Shown here in pieces: positions 1-7,684 of a DNA stretch of 64,000 nucleotides (position 1 is its first letter; every line of letters begins with the position of its first letter). This DNA comes from Phocaeicola faecicola. GTDB lineage: Bacteria; Bacteroidota; Bacteroidia; Bacteroidales; Bacteroidaceae. Location: NCBI RefSeq assembly GCF_013618865.1, contig NZ_JABSOE010000019.1, forward strand, positions 1 to 64,000, given 5' to 3'. Made by a program: the position numbers and the translations under genes. The notes below the pieces were generated by a model. It did not search any database. It had not been told where the DNA came from and worked only from the letters and a program-made list of their open reading frames with translations.

Positions 1-63
1 GTAATCCAATATCTGTGTGGGCAGTACAATACTGGCCAACATGCTCAAATAATCGTTTTCCAT
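1..63 (-). CDS. Probable transposase N-terminal region protein, 5' fragment
   Basis: Reading leftwards from an ATG at 61-63, an open frame of 21 codons runs off the window edge. The peptide begins MENDYLSMLASIVLPTQILD, which resembles the start of the small first protein of ISAon1-type insertion sequences in Bacteroidales, where an 'LP..ILDYF' motif lies near the N-terminus. Only 21 residues are visible, so the family call is tentative and rests on remembered similarity. The position just beyond tRNA-Trp would fit an insertion sequence next to a tRNA gene. Confidence 0.35.
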   Translation of the reverse strand, partial: MENDYLSMLASIVLPTQILDY

Positions 64-157
64 GCTGTAAAGTAAAGAACTATTCGATTAGATTACAAAT
101 TTATCCCCACTAAATTTCTACTGAGCCTATTTACTGAGTGTCCCTTATTAATCCATA

Positions 158-200
158 AACGAACGAGGGCTGAAACTTGATGTTTCAGCCCTCGTTCGTT
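158..200. repeat. Perfect 19-bp inverted repeat downstream of tRNA-Trp
   Basis: The arms 158-176 and 182-200 are exact reverse complements separated by a 5-nt loop. The repeat starts two bases beyond the discriminator base of tRNA-Trp, so it probably folds in the tRNA precursor and could end transcription. No T-run follows it on the minus strand, which is unusual for an intrinsic terminator. A processing hairpin or an element end are alternatives. Confidence 0.7.
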
Positions 201-201
201 G

Positions 202-274
202 CACGGGAAGAGAGGCTCGAACTCCCGACACTCGGTTTTGGAGACCGATGCTCTACCAACTGAGCTATTCCCGT
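202..274 (-). tRNA. tRNA-Trp (anticodon CCA)
   Basis: On the minus strand the sequence folds as a 73-nt tRNA: acceptor stem ACGGGAA/TTCCCGT, D-arm with AGCTCAGTTGGTAGAGC, anticodon stem TCGGT/ACCGA around loop CTCCAAA (anticodon CCA), and T-loop GTTCGAGCC. The discriminator base at 202 reads G on the minus strand, as expected for bacterial tRNA-Trp. CCA is not encoded. A Bacteroides-type promoter lies directly upstream. Confidence 0.96.
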
Positions 275-285
275 GTTTGCGTGTG

Positions 286-315
286 CAAAGGTACGACAAT
301 TTTTTATATATGCAA
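286..315 (-). promoter_or_regulatory. Promoter of tRNA-Trp
   Basis: The minus strand reads TACCTTTG at 286-293, a match to the Bacteroides -7 element TAnnTTTG, with TTGCA at 311-315 as a -33-like element. Transcription would start just before the tRNA, so the tRNA is probably transcribed independently of the glycosylase gene upstream. Confidence 0.7.
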
Positions 316-324
316 GCGTTTCGC

Positions 325-927
325 TTAAAAATTATCCATTTCTATCAAACCAAAATCTGCCAGCATCTTCCGGTAGACTTCCGCTTTCTTTTCCAATTTC
401 AAAGGATAAGCCCTGCTGGAAGAAGGCATACGGTACAGATACAACTTCCTGTCGGCAAATTCAAACGACTGCCGCTCTCCCACCGAAGGAGGTTCAATAT
501 GAAAGGTCTCACAGACTACATCAGTCGCCTTCTGCCCGGTAGTCACAATCCCCCTGCACTGCGGCAACTGCCTCAACAGTAATCCGATATCAGTCGGCTC
601 AACCACCTCCAGAAATTTATCCGAAGCATTGTCCTGCAGACGCCTCACACTCGAAGCCGCATCATACAGTGCCACCCCCTTTTCACTTAAGAAACCGGCA
701 ATCTTCTCCTTATCAAAAGCCTTTTTCCCCGGCTTCAGAAAAAAATCCCTGTCACCGAAAAAAATAAATCCGAAAATCCGCCACATATCATTCTGGATAT
801 TCGGATAAAAGAAATCCATGCTCCACCGTTTCTGCTGAGGCGGAAAACTCCCTAACATCAGAAGCTTCGCCCCTGCAGGCAGAAAAGGTTCCAGCGGATG
901 ATTCTCCACCAAAGGCAATCCCTCCAT
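325..927 (-). CDS. Uracil-DNA glycosylase superfamily protein
   Basis: This 200-residue cytoplasmic protein resembles the small uracil/hypoxanthine-DNA glycosylases that excise deaminated bases. Near residues 24-48 it has LLMLGSFPP followed by WSMDFFYPNIQNDMWRIFG, matching the first active-site block and the conserved YPN..NDMWR stretch of Bacteroidetes members. Near the C-terminus, MPSSSRAYPL corresponds to the second, DNA-intercalating loop (usually [H/L]PS.S.A). The middle carries TGQKATDVV. It ends upstream of tRNA-Trp and follows a conserved hypothetical gene by 11 bases, so the two may be co-transcribed. The exact base specificity cannot be read from sequence. Confidence 0.8.
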   Translation of the reverse strand: MEGLPLVENHPLEPFLPAGAKLLMLGSFPPQQKRWSMDFFYPNIQNDMWRIFGFIFFGDRDFFLKPGKKAFDKEKIAGFLSEKGVALYDAASSVRRLQDNASDKFLEVVEPTDIGLLLRQLPQCRGIVTTGQKATDVVCETFHIEPPSVGERQSFEFADRKLYLYRMPSSSRAYPLKLEKKAEVYRKMLADFGLIEMDNF

Positions 928-938
928 ATCTTCAGCCG

Positions 939-1565
939 TTATGCCTTAGGTTTCGGCTCTTTCTTTGCCAGTACTACGATATTATATACATAGTCACTCA
1001 TCCAGCTTTCCGAATAGCCGAGCGCATGCTGGTAACGGCGGATATTCAGACAAGTCTTATGCACACTGTCATCCTTCCAGTCGAGCTTGGTCAGGATATC
1101 ATGTACCGCTTTGTCCGTCATATTACGCAACATCTTCTTGAACATTCCCGGCATGCGGAACTTCCACTGCATCAGGTTGCCGATCACCATCATCAGGTCC
1201 TGGCTGAATCCCTGGAACATGAACAGATAATTCTTGATATCATTCACATTCTTGCAGTTTTTCTTGATAGACGCATCAATTTCCTTGAAGAACGCATCGT
1301 TCAGTCCATAAATTTCCACCAACATTTTCTTGCAGCGCGACTTTTCCGCAATACCCAGTTTATTGTTCTGAGTAGGAATTTTCAGTGTACGCTTGAACAC
1401 TGCCATATCCGGCAAGAAGTTGATATTACTAATGCCCAGTTGTGCGGCCATTACAGCCTGGTAATACACCCGGATCAATGTCATGAAATCCTCCATGCCC
1501 CCTACGCGTACCACATCCTCAGCCTCTTCCTGCTGTTTCTTTTTAAAAAGTGTAAAAATACCCAT
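939..1565 (-). CDS. Conserved hypothetical protein (Bacteroidales)
   Basis: I do not recognise a functional family in this 208-residue protein. It has no signal peptide or membrane segment. It starts MGIFTLFKKKQQEEAEDV, is rich in Lys, Met and Phe, and is probably mostly alpha-helical. A stretch near residues 105-135 (NVNDIKNYLFMFQGFSQDLM) is hydrophobic and amphipathic. The last 11 residues are basic and probably disordered. It is followed after 11 bases by the glycosylase gene, which suggests one transcript. The intact length and tight spacing argue that it is a real gene. Confidence 0.75.
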   Translation of the reverse strand: MGIFTLFKKKQQEEAEDVVRVGGMEDFMTLIRVYYQAVMAAQLGISNINFLPDMAVFKRTLKIPTQNNKLGIAEKSRCKKMLVEIYGLNDAFFKEIDASIKKNCKNVNDIKNYLFMFQGFSQDLMMVIGNLMQWKFRMPGMFKKMLRNMTDKAVHDILTKLDWKDDSVHKTCLNIRRYQHALGYSESWMSDYVYNIVVLAKKEPKPKA

Positions 1566-1629
1566 ATTATTACGTTTGTTATTTTATCATTCCATTTCCG
1601 ATACAAAGATAGGCATCTTTTATCGTATT

Positions 1630-2280
1630 TCAGTCAGTATCTTTCAGTTTAAAATAAAAAGTATGCTCAACGAACACCACTTCCACCAGTTCAAAACGGA
1701 TAAAGTCGGCCAGCAGCTGCGTACACACCCTGCGTTCCAACCCACTCTTCCGACTGCACTGATTCAGTGTCAGTTTACCTTCCCTGTCCAGTACCTCCAG
1801 CAACTTTTTCTCTTCTCCCGTATATACCACACGAGGCGCATTCTCCACTTCGGCATTCTTCCAGATTTCCAGATGTACAGCCGAAGCCAGAATATTCTCA
1901 TCCGCAATCCGCACATACGCCCACGGACGGTTCGATTCATCCAAAGCACAGACCGGCTTCCGGTCGCTTTCGGCCACATACACCTCCAGCACATCCTTTC
2001 CTTCCACCCGGAACCGCCGGTTGACCAGCGGAACCACCGGCTTGCAATACATCTCGGCCGCAGCCTCAATCATATACACCTCTTCCTCCCAGTCCACTCC
2101 GGCTATCCTGCCGTTGTCTTTCACACCCACCAGCAACCGGCCTCCCTTCGTATTGGAAAAAGCAGACAGACTCCTCGCGATTTTCCGAGGATCCGAAATC
2201 GCAAATTTAAAATCCTGACGCAGATGCTCTCCCTCTGAAATCAATCCATGAATATACACTGTATCCTGATTTTCCTTCAT
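1630..2280 (-). CDS. AlbA_2 (Schlafen-type) domain DNA-binding protein
   Basis: This 216-residue protein has an N-terminal AlbA_2 domain, residues about 15-125. The visible signature is E..RQDFKFAISDP..IARSLSAFSNTKGGRLLVGVKDNGRIAGVDWEEE, the 'E...EFK..I.....I...I.AF.NT.GG.L..GV.D.G.I.G' pattern of this family. The C-terminal third (EEKKLLEVLDREGKLTLNQCSRKSGLERRVCTQLLADFIRFELV) looks like a winged helix. Relatives are often annotated as putative DNA-binding proteins or transcriptional regulators; the target here is unknown. It lies 18 bases downstream of the desulfidase-like gene on the same strand and may share its transcript. Confidence 0.82.
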   Translation of the reverse strand: MKENQDTVYIHGLISEGEHLRQDFKFAISDPRKIARSLSAFSNTKGGRLLVGVKDNGRIAGVDWEEEVYMIEAAAEMYCKPVVPLVNRRFRVEGKDVLEVYVAESDRKPVCALDESNRPWAYVRIADENILASAVHLEIWKNAEVENAPRVVYTGEEKKLLEVLDREGKLTLNQCSRKSGLERRVCTQLLADFIRFELVEVVFVEHTFYFKLKDTD

Positions 2281-2298
2281 AGCCAGTACAGGGTACTA

Positions 2299-3594
2299 TC
2301 AATCACAGTGCTTGTGAGTCATCATATCCAGGACCATCCGGTCTGTTTCATTCATTGCTTCCGACCCGATTCGGGTCAGGTTACGGATACTCCGGTCTAC
2401 GTCCTCCTCGATGATTCCCTCGATGGATGACACGCATTTCTTCTCCATCGCCAGAATGGCCGAAAAGACAGCCGTAGAAACCCCACTCGTCAGTTTCAGC
2501 GCACAACTCGGTTTGGCACCGTCACAAATCATACCTGTCAGGTTCGCAATCATGTTCTGTACGGCAAACATCACCTGCTGATATCCTCCTCCCATCAGAT
2601 AAGTAATACCACAGCTGCTTCCTGTAGCCGCCACCACACATCCGCACAGCGCCGACAGACGTCCCAGGCTCTGCTTGATATAGATTGCTGTGAGATGGCT
2701 CAGAATCAGTGCACGTGTCAGTTCTTCCTCACTCTTATGATTGTCATCGGCATAGACCACTACCGGCAAGGTAGCTGCAATTCCCTGATTACCGCTGCCC
2801 GAATTACTCATGACAGGAATCATGGCACCCGCCATACGCGCATCGCAGGCAGCAGAGGTATAAGAAAGAATGTGTGTAAACGTATTGTCGCCCATGACAT
2901 CCTTCTCACTCTTGCTTCCACGGAGGATACGTCCCAGTTCATGACCGTATTTTTCGTGGAAAGAGCGTTCGGCCGCAGCCTTGTTCAGGCGCTTGGCCTC
3001 AAGAATGAAGGAGATTTCTTCCAACGGAGCCGTAGTGGCAAAATCATAGACTTTTCTCAATGACAACTGTACGTCGCCCGCTTCCTGTTCCGATTCCTTG
3101 CCGGAGCAGGCATCCAGAAGCACTTCATCACCCTTGCTGACATATACAAAATGCGTATGTCCGCCACTGATGATGGCCTTTGACGTTCCGTTCTCTCCCG
3201 AACAAGAGACTTCAATATACAGTTTCTCTTCTATATTTTCTTTCAATGCAATGCTGATGCATTGGGCATCGATCATCTTTTTTCCTTCCGCTACCCATTC
3301 CGGAGTCGAATCTTTCAACACTTCCAGCTGATATTCCGATTTTCCGATAAGGGCTCCCAGTGCCACGGCGATGGGCAATCCGATCATTCCGGTTCCGGGA
3401 ATACCGACTCCCATTGCATTCTTCAGGATATTGGCACTCAAATAAACTTCTATCTTTTCCGGACGGCATCCCAAAACCTCCGTTGCCTTAGCCGTACACA
3501 AAGCCACGGCAATTGGTTCTGTACAACCGATTGCCGGGACAACTTCTCTCTTTATCAGAGCTACTATCTGCTCTCTTTCTTTTTTTTCTATCAT
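2299..3594 (-). CDS. L-serine dehydratase/L-cysteine desulfidase family protein (UPF0597)
   Basis: This 431-residue cytoplasmic enzyme belongs to the family of E. coli YhaM/CyuA and archaeal L-cysteine desulfidase, which break L-cysteine into pyruvate, ammonia and sulfide using a [4Fe-4S] cluster. Conserved stretches include VVPAIGCTEPIAVAL (Cys24), ILKNAMGVGIPGTGMIGLPIAVALGALIG, GGHTHFVYV, and the Gly/Cys-rich CGCVVAATGSSCGITYLMGGG and MICDGAKPSCALKL, which supply the remaining cluster cysteines. Length matches the family. In anaerobes the role is likely cysteine catabolism and detoxification. Family membership is seen in the sequence; choosing cysteine over serine as substrate is inference. 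Confidence 0.87.
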   Translation of the reverse strand: MIEKKEREQIVALIKREVVPAIGCTEPIAVALCTAKATEVLGCRPEKIEVYLSANILKNAMGVGIPGTGMIGLPIAVALGALIGKSEYQLEVLKDSTPEWVAEGKKMIDAQCISIALKENIEEKLYIEVSCSGENGTSKAIISGGHTHFVYVSKGDEVLLDACSGKESEQEAGDVQLSLRKVYDFATTAPLEEISFILEAKRLNKAAAERSFHEKYGHELGRILRGSKSEKDVMGDNTFTHILSYTSAACDARMAGAMIPVMSNSGSGNQGIAATLPVVVYADDNHKSEEELTRALILSHLTAIYIKQSLGRLSALCGCVVAATGSSCGITYLMGGGYQQVMFAVQNMIANLTGMICDGAKPSCALKLTSGVSTAVFSAILAMEKKCVSSIEGIIEEDVDRSIRNLTRIGSEAMNETDRMVLDMMTHKHCD

Positions 3595-3651
3595 AGTCTT
3601 AAAATATTGTCCATGTTAAACCCACCCGTCCAGGAGGCATATCCGACGAGT

Positions 3652-4062
3652 TTATCCCCTTTTCTTAAACTGCTGTTCGATGCGGTGTTTCTTGGAAAGG
3701 AACTCAAAGCACAATACACAGAGAATCAGGTACACGATGCTGGTTGAATCGTCTGTGGTCTGTACTCCCCCCTTCCACATTGCACTGACCTGTACGAACA
3801 GATAATATATTCCCCACAAGAAAAGGGCATATTTCAGTGACTTGCCACGAATCTGGGCCGTCTTCTCACACTCGTCCTTAGTCCGGGCCAGCAGAATCAT
3901 GAACAGACAAGCCCAAATACCCAACTTGACTCCCGATTTTATATAAAACAAATTACTGTCATCGACGTAACCGAACATATAAAGAAGCATGGGAGTAAAT
4001 ACCAGCAGAATCAACAGCGCATACCCTGCAACCCTGCACGATACCGGTAATATTCCTTTCAT
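3652..4062 (-). CDS. Conserved integral membrane protein, unknown function
   Basis: This 136-residue protein has about four hydrophobic helices: residues ~10-31 (VAGYALLILLVFTPMLLYMFG), ~45-60, ~75-95 and ~105-120. The C-terminus is basic (SKKHRIEQQFKKRG) and probably cytoplasmic. I recognise no catalytic motif or family. It is divergent from aroB, with 113 bases between the two starts, and lies 57 bases upstream of the cysteine desulfidase-like gene on the same strand. Confidence 0.7.
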   Translation of the reverse strand: MKGILPVSCRVAGYALLILLVFTPMLLYMFGYVDDSNLFYIKSGVKLGIWACLFMILLARTKDECEKTAQIRGKSLKYALFLWGIYYLFVQVSAMWKGGVQTTDDSTSIVYLILCVLCFEFLSKKHRIEQQFKKRG

Positions 4063-4140
4063 AATTATAGCATTTTACAAGATTTCCATGCAAAAATACT
4101 TAATTGTAAACGATAGCCAATGTTCTTCTGAGTTTTTTTC

Positions 4141-4148
4141 TATTTTTG
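4141..4148 (+). promoter_or_regulatory. Probable -7 element of the aroB promoter
   Basis: TATTTTTG matches TAnnTTTG and lies 27 bases before the aroB ATG at 4176. It overlaps an upstream in-frame ATG at 4146, which argues against that ATG as the start. No clear TTTG -33 element is visible. Confidence 0.5.
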
Positions 4149-4175
4149 CACCAAACATCAAACAAATACATCTTT

Positions 4176-5228
4176 ATGAGTACACAGCAAGTCATTATCT
4201 GCAAGCATCTGCAAACCGACCTGGAGCAATCCATGGCCCGGTGTCCCCATGATAAGCTCTTTGTGCTGACCGATTGTCACACCCATCAGTATTGCCTGCC
4301 GCTTCTCCGTCTTCCGGAGGATACTACGGTCATACAGATCGGGGCAGAAGATATACACAAGAATCTGGAAACCCTGGCGTATGTGTGGAACGAACTGAGC
4401 TCCCGCGGAGGCACCCGCCATTCCCTGCTGATTAATTTGGGAGGAGGTATGGTGACCGACCTGGGAGGGTTTGCTGCGGCCACCTTCAAACGGGGAATTC
4501 ACATGATCAACATTCCGACAACCCTTCTTGCCATGGTAGACGCATCGGTAGGCGGAAAGACCGGTATCAATTTCAACGGCTTAAAGAATGAAATCGGTGC
4601 GTTTGCTCCTGCCGACAGTGTGTTGTTGGACTGTGAGTTTCTGAAAACCCTGGATCACCCCAATATCCTGTCGGGATATGCCGAAATGCTGAAACACGGA
4701 CTGATCAGCACCGACGCTCACTGGAACGAACTGATCGGTTTCGACCTGGACGATATCAATTACAAGCAGTTGCAGGAACTGGTCGGACAGTCTGTACAGA
4801 TAAAGGAAAACATTGTACTTCAGGATCCGCGGGAGAAAGGCATCCGCAAGGCGCTGAACTTCGGACACACCATCGGACATGCGTTTGAAAGTTATGCACT
4901 GGAAAAACAGCAGCCCGTACTGCACGGATATGCCGTGGCCTGGGGAATGGTCTGTGAACTCTATTACTCGCACCTCCGACTGGGATTCCCGAAGGAGAAG
5001 TTGCGTACCACTGTCCATTTCATCAAGGAAAACTACGGAGCACTGATGTTTGGCTGCAAGGACTATGACCACCTGTATGAGTTCATGCTGCACGACAAGA
5101 AAAACAGTTCCAGCCAGGAAGTCAACTTCACCTTGCTCCGTGATGTCGGACAAATCGAGATCAATCAGATTGCCACTAAGGAAGAGGTGTTCGAACTGCT
5201 GGACTTCTATTCCGAAACCATGCAATAA
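4176..5228 (+). CDS. aroB: 3-dehydroquinate synthase
   Basis: This 350-residue enzyme carries out the second step of the shikimate pathway, converting DAHP to 3-dehydroquinate with NAD and a divalent metal. The NAD-binding glycine loop GGGMVTDLGG is at residues 89-98 and MVDASVGGKTGIN at ~120-132. Metal ligands are Glu170 (GYAEMLKHG), His231 (NFGHTIGHAFE) and His250 (LHGYAVAWG), with the spacing of the E. coli enzyme. I chose the ATG at 4176 over the in-frame ATG at 4146 because the latter lies inside the probable -7 box and because MSTQQV is a normal family start. The gene is followed by an independently promoted tRNA-Pro. Confidence 0.95.
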   Translation: MSTQQVIICKHLQTDLEQSMARCPHDKLFVLTDCHTHQYCLPLLRLPEDTTVIQIGAEDIHKNLETLAYVWNELSSRGGTRHSLLINLGGGMVTDLGGFAAATFKRGIHMINIPTTLLAMVDASVGGKTGINFNGLKNEIGAFAPADSVLLDCEFLKTLDHPNILSGYAEMLKHGLISTDAHWNELIGFDLDDINYKQLQELVGQSVQIKENIVLQDPREKGIRKALNFGHTIGHAFESYALEKQQPVLHGYAVAWGMVCELYYSHLRLGFPKEKLRTTVHFIKENYGALMFGCKDYDHLYEFMLHDKKNSSSQEVNFTLLRDVGQIEINQIATKEEVFELLDFYSETMQ

Positions 5229-5334
5229 CCGCTGTCCGGGACATTATACAGAATCGAAAAGCATCCTAAGGGCAATAAGGAAACATTTTTCATTCCGAAA
5301 GAAAAGTTTCACAATAAAAAATACAGAATTGCGC

Positions 5335-5364
5335 TTGTTTTATTAAAATAAAGTAGTACCTTTG
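5335..5364 (+). promoter_or_regulatory. Promoter of tRNA-Pro
   Basis: TTGT at 5335-5338 and TACCTTTG at 5357-5364 are separated by 18 bases, close to the Bacteroides -33/-7 consensus. The tRNA begins 11 bases beyond the -7 box. Confidence 0.75.
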
Positions 5365-5375
5365 CAATCGCAATT

Positions 5376-5450
5376 CGGGGTGTAGCTCAGCCCGGTTAGA
5401 GTACGCGTCTGGGGGGCGTGTGGTCGCTGGTTCGAATCCAGTCACCCCGA
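5376..5450 (+). tRNA. tRNA-Pro (anticodon GGG)
   Basis: A 75-nt cloverleaf: acceptor CGGGGTG/CACCCCG with discriminator A, D-arm GCTC...GAGT, anticodon stem CGCGT/GCGTG (with G-T pairs) around loop CTGGGGG giving anticodon GGG, and T-loop GTTCGAATC. CCA is not encoded. A terminator follows within a few bases. Confidence 0.95.
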
Positions 5451-5454
5451 CTGG

Positions 5455-5496
5455 AAAAAAGCATTGATAATCTGATGATTGTCGGTGCTTTTTTTA
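5455..5496 (+). terminator. Intrinsic terminator after tRNA-Pro
   Basis: GCATTGATAATC and GATTGTCGGTGC pair, allowing G-T pairs, around a 4-nt loop. The hairpin has an A-run on the left and a T-run at 5489-5495. Nothing else recognisable lies between it and the beta-propeller gene end at 5696. Confidence 0.75.
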
Positions 5497-5695
5497 TTAT
5501 ATCCGACTCCCCCACTTCCTTCTGTCTCAGTTCTTTCCCCAGCTCCCTCTTCAAGGCTAACTGCTCCAACTCGGAGCAGAAAGGGCAGTAATACCACAGG
5601 AGAGGAGACCAGCGGATTACTTTGCAAATTTTTAATCTTACACAATCAACAGGGTTAAGAAAGCATCGTTTTTCACCTCATAAAGACTCCATATC

Positions 5696-7078
5696 TCAGA
5701 AAGGAGCATTCATCTTATCCGGACTGGAAATAATCAGGCAGCCTCTTCCATTGCCCAAGGTATAGATTTTATCCCCTTTCACCAGCATCTCCGAACGAGA
5801 CAGACCGATTCTGCTCTTTACTTTGCGGTCCTTATCCAACAGAAAACATTCCGAAGAATCCGCCAGTGAAGAAACCAGCATATCCTCTCCGAAGCGCGCA
5901 GTTTCTACATATACCTGTTCCGGAGGATATGCAGCCAGCACGTCCAGCCTGCTGTTTACCAACGCGACATCATCCCAGGCTGTAAACAACGGATATACAT
6001 TGCCCGGACGATAAAGCGGCGAAAAAGCCTCGCCCGAAGCATCCCGGAGGAAGAGATGACCGGATACAAAGTTCAGGAACTTTCCCCAGTGCTCCTTATC
6101 CCATTCCTCGGGAAGATAATCCAGATTCAGTTTTTCTCCCGTCGACTTCCGGAAGGCAGCAAAAAAGGGTTTTCCAACCTTCAACACCCGGTTTCCGAAA
6201 ACTCCTGTCCCCTCATTCAACATGAACAGCGTATCCCCCTTGCACACCAGACGGGCACCGGCAGTTTCCTTCTCCGGAAAATCGTACCGCCAGATTTCAT
6301 TCAGCGTACTGTCCATGCAGGCCAGATGTGTCCGGTCTGAAAAATAGTAACGTCCCTCCTCGTTCAATACATTGGAGAACAGTCCCCCCGTCCTCCCGTT
6401 AGAAGTCGCCATAGCTCCTCCCCCCAATGCAAAAGACAAGGCACTCAATGCACCCACCGCGAAATTTGCCTTCACATTGGGTATATTTGTCTTGGCCTCA
6501 TGCACCTTAAGTTCGCCGGTCTGCAGATTCAGCAGACAAAGGTTATCGGCGACAAAAAGCAGATGGTTTTCACCGACACGCTGCAGGCTCCACCATGCAC
6601 GGCCTGTACGGCAAGGAATCTCCTGCTCCCACAGCAGCTTTCCCGTACTCAGCTGCAGGCATTTCACCTTGTGGTTAAACTCACTCCGATAACCGATCCA
6701 TACATCACGTTCCACATCAATGTAAGTTGTCAGGATTTTCTCCTGTCCTACCTTTTCTCCTGTCCTGCAATCGTACAGCACAGCCTTTATCCCCGAAGTA
6801 TACAACACTTTGTCGGTCAGCAGACTGACAGAAGCCAGACGGTAATCCAGTTCGCGTGTCCATAAGGTCTGGCCCGTAGTGGCATCTACCACACAATACG
6901 TTCCTTTATTTGTATAATACCCTTTTTTTATCGGGCGCATGGTCAACAATACATAAGGAGAATTTTCAGAAGTTCCCACCTGATAAAAGTCGGCAGGCAA
7001 AGGGATACTCAGTTTTTGTGCCGGCAGCATCGAAAAGCATAGGCATCCTATCAGCAAAAGCAGCATTTTTTGAATCAT
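5696..7078 (-). CDS. Secreted PQQ-like beta-propeller protein
   Basis: This 460-residue exported protein starts with a signal peptide (MIQKMLLLLIGCLCFSMLPA, cleavage likely before QKLSIP). The body carries several blades of the PQQ/Trp-docking type: VVDATTGQTLWTRELDYR, LYDCRTGEKVG, QLSTGKLLWEQEIP, LNLQTGELKV, FRKSTGEKLNLDYLPEEW, FLLDKDRKVKSRIG. Such proteins usually act as periplasmic scaffolds; no quinoprotein catalytic residues are recognisable. Odd feature: near residues 205-230 there is a hydrophobic Gly/Ala-rich segment (FAVGALSALSFALGGGAMAT), unusual inside a soluble propeller. It has its own promoter. Function unknown. Confidence 0.78.
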   Translation of the reverse strand: MIQKMLLLLIGCLCFSMLPAQKLSIPLPADFYQVGTSENSPYVLLTMRPIKKGYYTNKGTYCVVDATTGQTLWTRELDYRLASVSLLTDKVLYTSGIKAVLYDCRTGEKVGQEKILTTYIDVERDVWIGYRSEFNHKVKCLQLSTGKLLWEQEIPCRTGRAWWSLQRVGENHLLFVADNLCLLNLQTGELKVHEAKTNIPNVKANFAVGALSALSFALGGGAMATSNGRTGGLFSNVLNEEGRYYFSDRTHLACMDSTLNEIWRYDFPEKETAGARLVCKGDTLFMLNEGTGVFGNRVLKVGKPFFAAFRKSTGEKLNLDYLPEEWDKEHWGKFLNFVSGHLFLRDASGEAFSPLYRPGNVYPLFTAWDDVALVNSRLDVLAAYPPEQVYVETARFGEDMLVSSLADSSECFLLDKDRKVKSRIGLSRSEMLVKGDKIYTLGNGRGCLIISSPDKMNAPF

Positions 7079-7105
7079 AGTAATCTACGTTAGGTAACAA
7101 CATAA

Positions 7106-7137
7106 CAAAATTAGCAATTCCCACCAAAATCACCAAA
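7106..7137 (-). promoter_or_regulatory. Promoter of the beta-propeller gene
   Basis: On the minus strand TTTG (7134-7137) precedes TAATTTTG (7106-7113) by 20 bases, fitting the Bacteroides consensus. The start codon is 28 bases downstream. Confidence 0.65.
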
Positions 7138-7394
7138 CAAATGCAAATGAATTTATCGCTTTCACGATACCTTCCGCAGCACAAGATAATGCCTTCTTTA
7201 CCCCTCGGCCAGAGGTTGTCCGACCTCCGTACGAAAGTCGTATACCCCCCATACGGAAGTTGTACAGCCCCGCTGCGGAGGTTGAAATAAACCATCATGT
7301 CTTCCATTGATATCACAAGGGTACAGGGCAATATTATTCATGGGAAAAACGAATTCGGAAAGCCTTCGGTATCATTCAGGAAACGTACGGACAT

Positions 7395-7457
7395 AAAAAA
7401 AGGAGTACCGCTGTACTCCAACCTTTGTTAACCTTAAATCTAATACTATGAAAAACA
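7395..7457 (-). ncRNA. Candidate small RNA with own promoter and terminator
   Basis: A strong minus-strand promoter (7463-7493) points at a ~63-nt stretch that ends in a textbook terminator: GGAGTAC, loop AGCG, GTACTCC (7402-7419), then a run of seven T (7395-7401). No reading frame of useful size lies in the transcribed strand. The unit is isolated, 257 bases beyond the promoter of the beta-propeller gene and 165 bases from the next promoter-distal gene. The unpaired 5' part is AT-rich, with a TTAAGGTTAAC stretch that could pair with targets. I have an impression that similar sequences recur in Bacteroides intergenic regions, but cannot check this. A short leader transcript is the alternative. 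Confidence 0.6.
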
Positions 7458-7462
7458 CATTG

Positions 7463-7493
7463 CAAAGATACGGACTTCTGACTAGTTGCCAAA
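7463..7493 (-). promoter_or_regulatory. Promoter of the candidate small RNA
   Basis: The minus strand reads TTTG (7490-7493), 19 bases, then TATCTTTG (7463-7470), a full match to the Bacteroides -33/-7 consensus. No protein-coding gene follows on this strand for about 380 bases. Confidence 0.75.
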
Positions 7494-7564
7494 TTTTCCA
7501 AGAGAAAAACTATGTTTTATAACACGTTTTAATAATCATCTGGGATTTACATATACTTTTTAAC

Positions 7565-7619
7565 AAAAATCTCCCTGCGATACGTTGCTGCATCTGCAGT
7601 TTCCGTATCCGCAGGGAGA
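7565..7619 (-). terminator. Terminator after the DUF6249-type gene
   Basis: CTCCCTGCG (7571-7579) pairs with CGCAGGGAG (7610-7618). On the minus strand the hairpin is followed by ATTTTTG. It ends transcription 65 bases past the stop codon at 7685. Confidence 0.75.
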
Positions 7620-7684
7620 CTGGTTTTCTTCACTTTTATCGGTATAAACCGGCCTTTACCCACCGTGCCAAAGGCAGACACCAC

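Noticed and set aside
4146-5228. aroB start at the upstream ATG (4146)
   Set aside because: That codon overlaps the probable -7 box TATTTTTG; the ATG at 4176 gives the usual family length.
5442-5645. 67-codon minus-strand frame after tRNA-Pro
   Set aside because: It overlaps the tRNA terminator, has no promoter-like sequence and encodes no recognisable protein.
7448-7522. 24-codon open frame starting ATGAAAAACACATTG on the plus strand
   Set aside because: It lies antisense to the promoter and 5' part of the small RNA unit. Its start region is fully explained by the minus-strand -7 box and transcript, and it has no promoter of its own.
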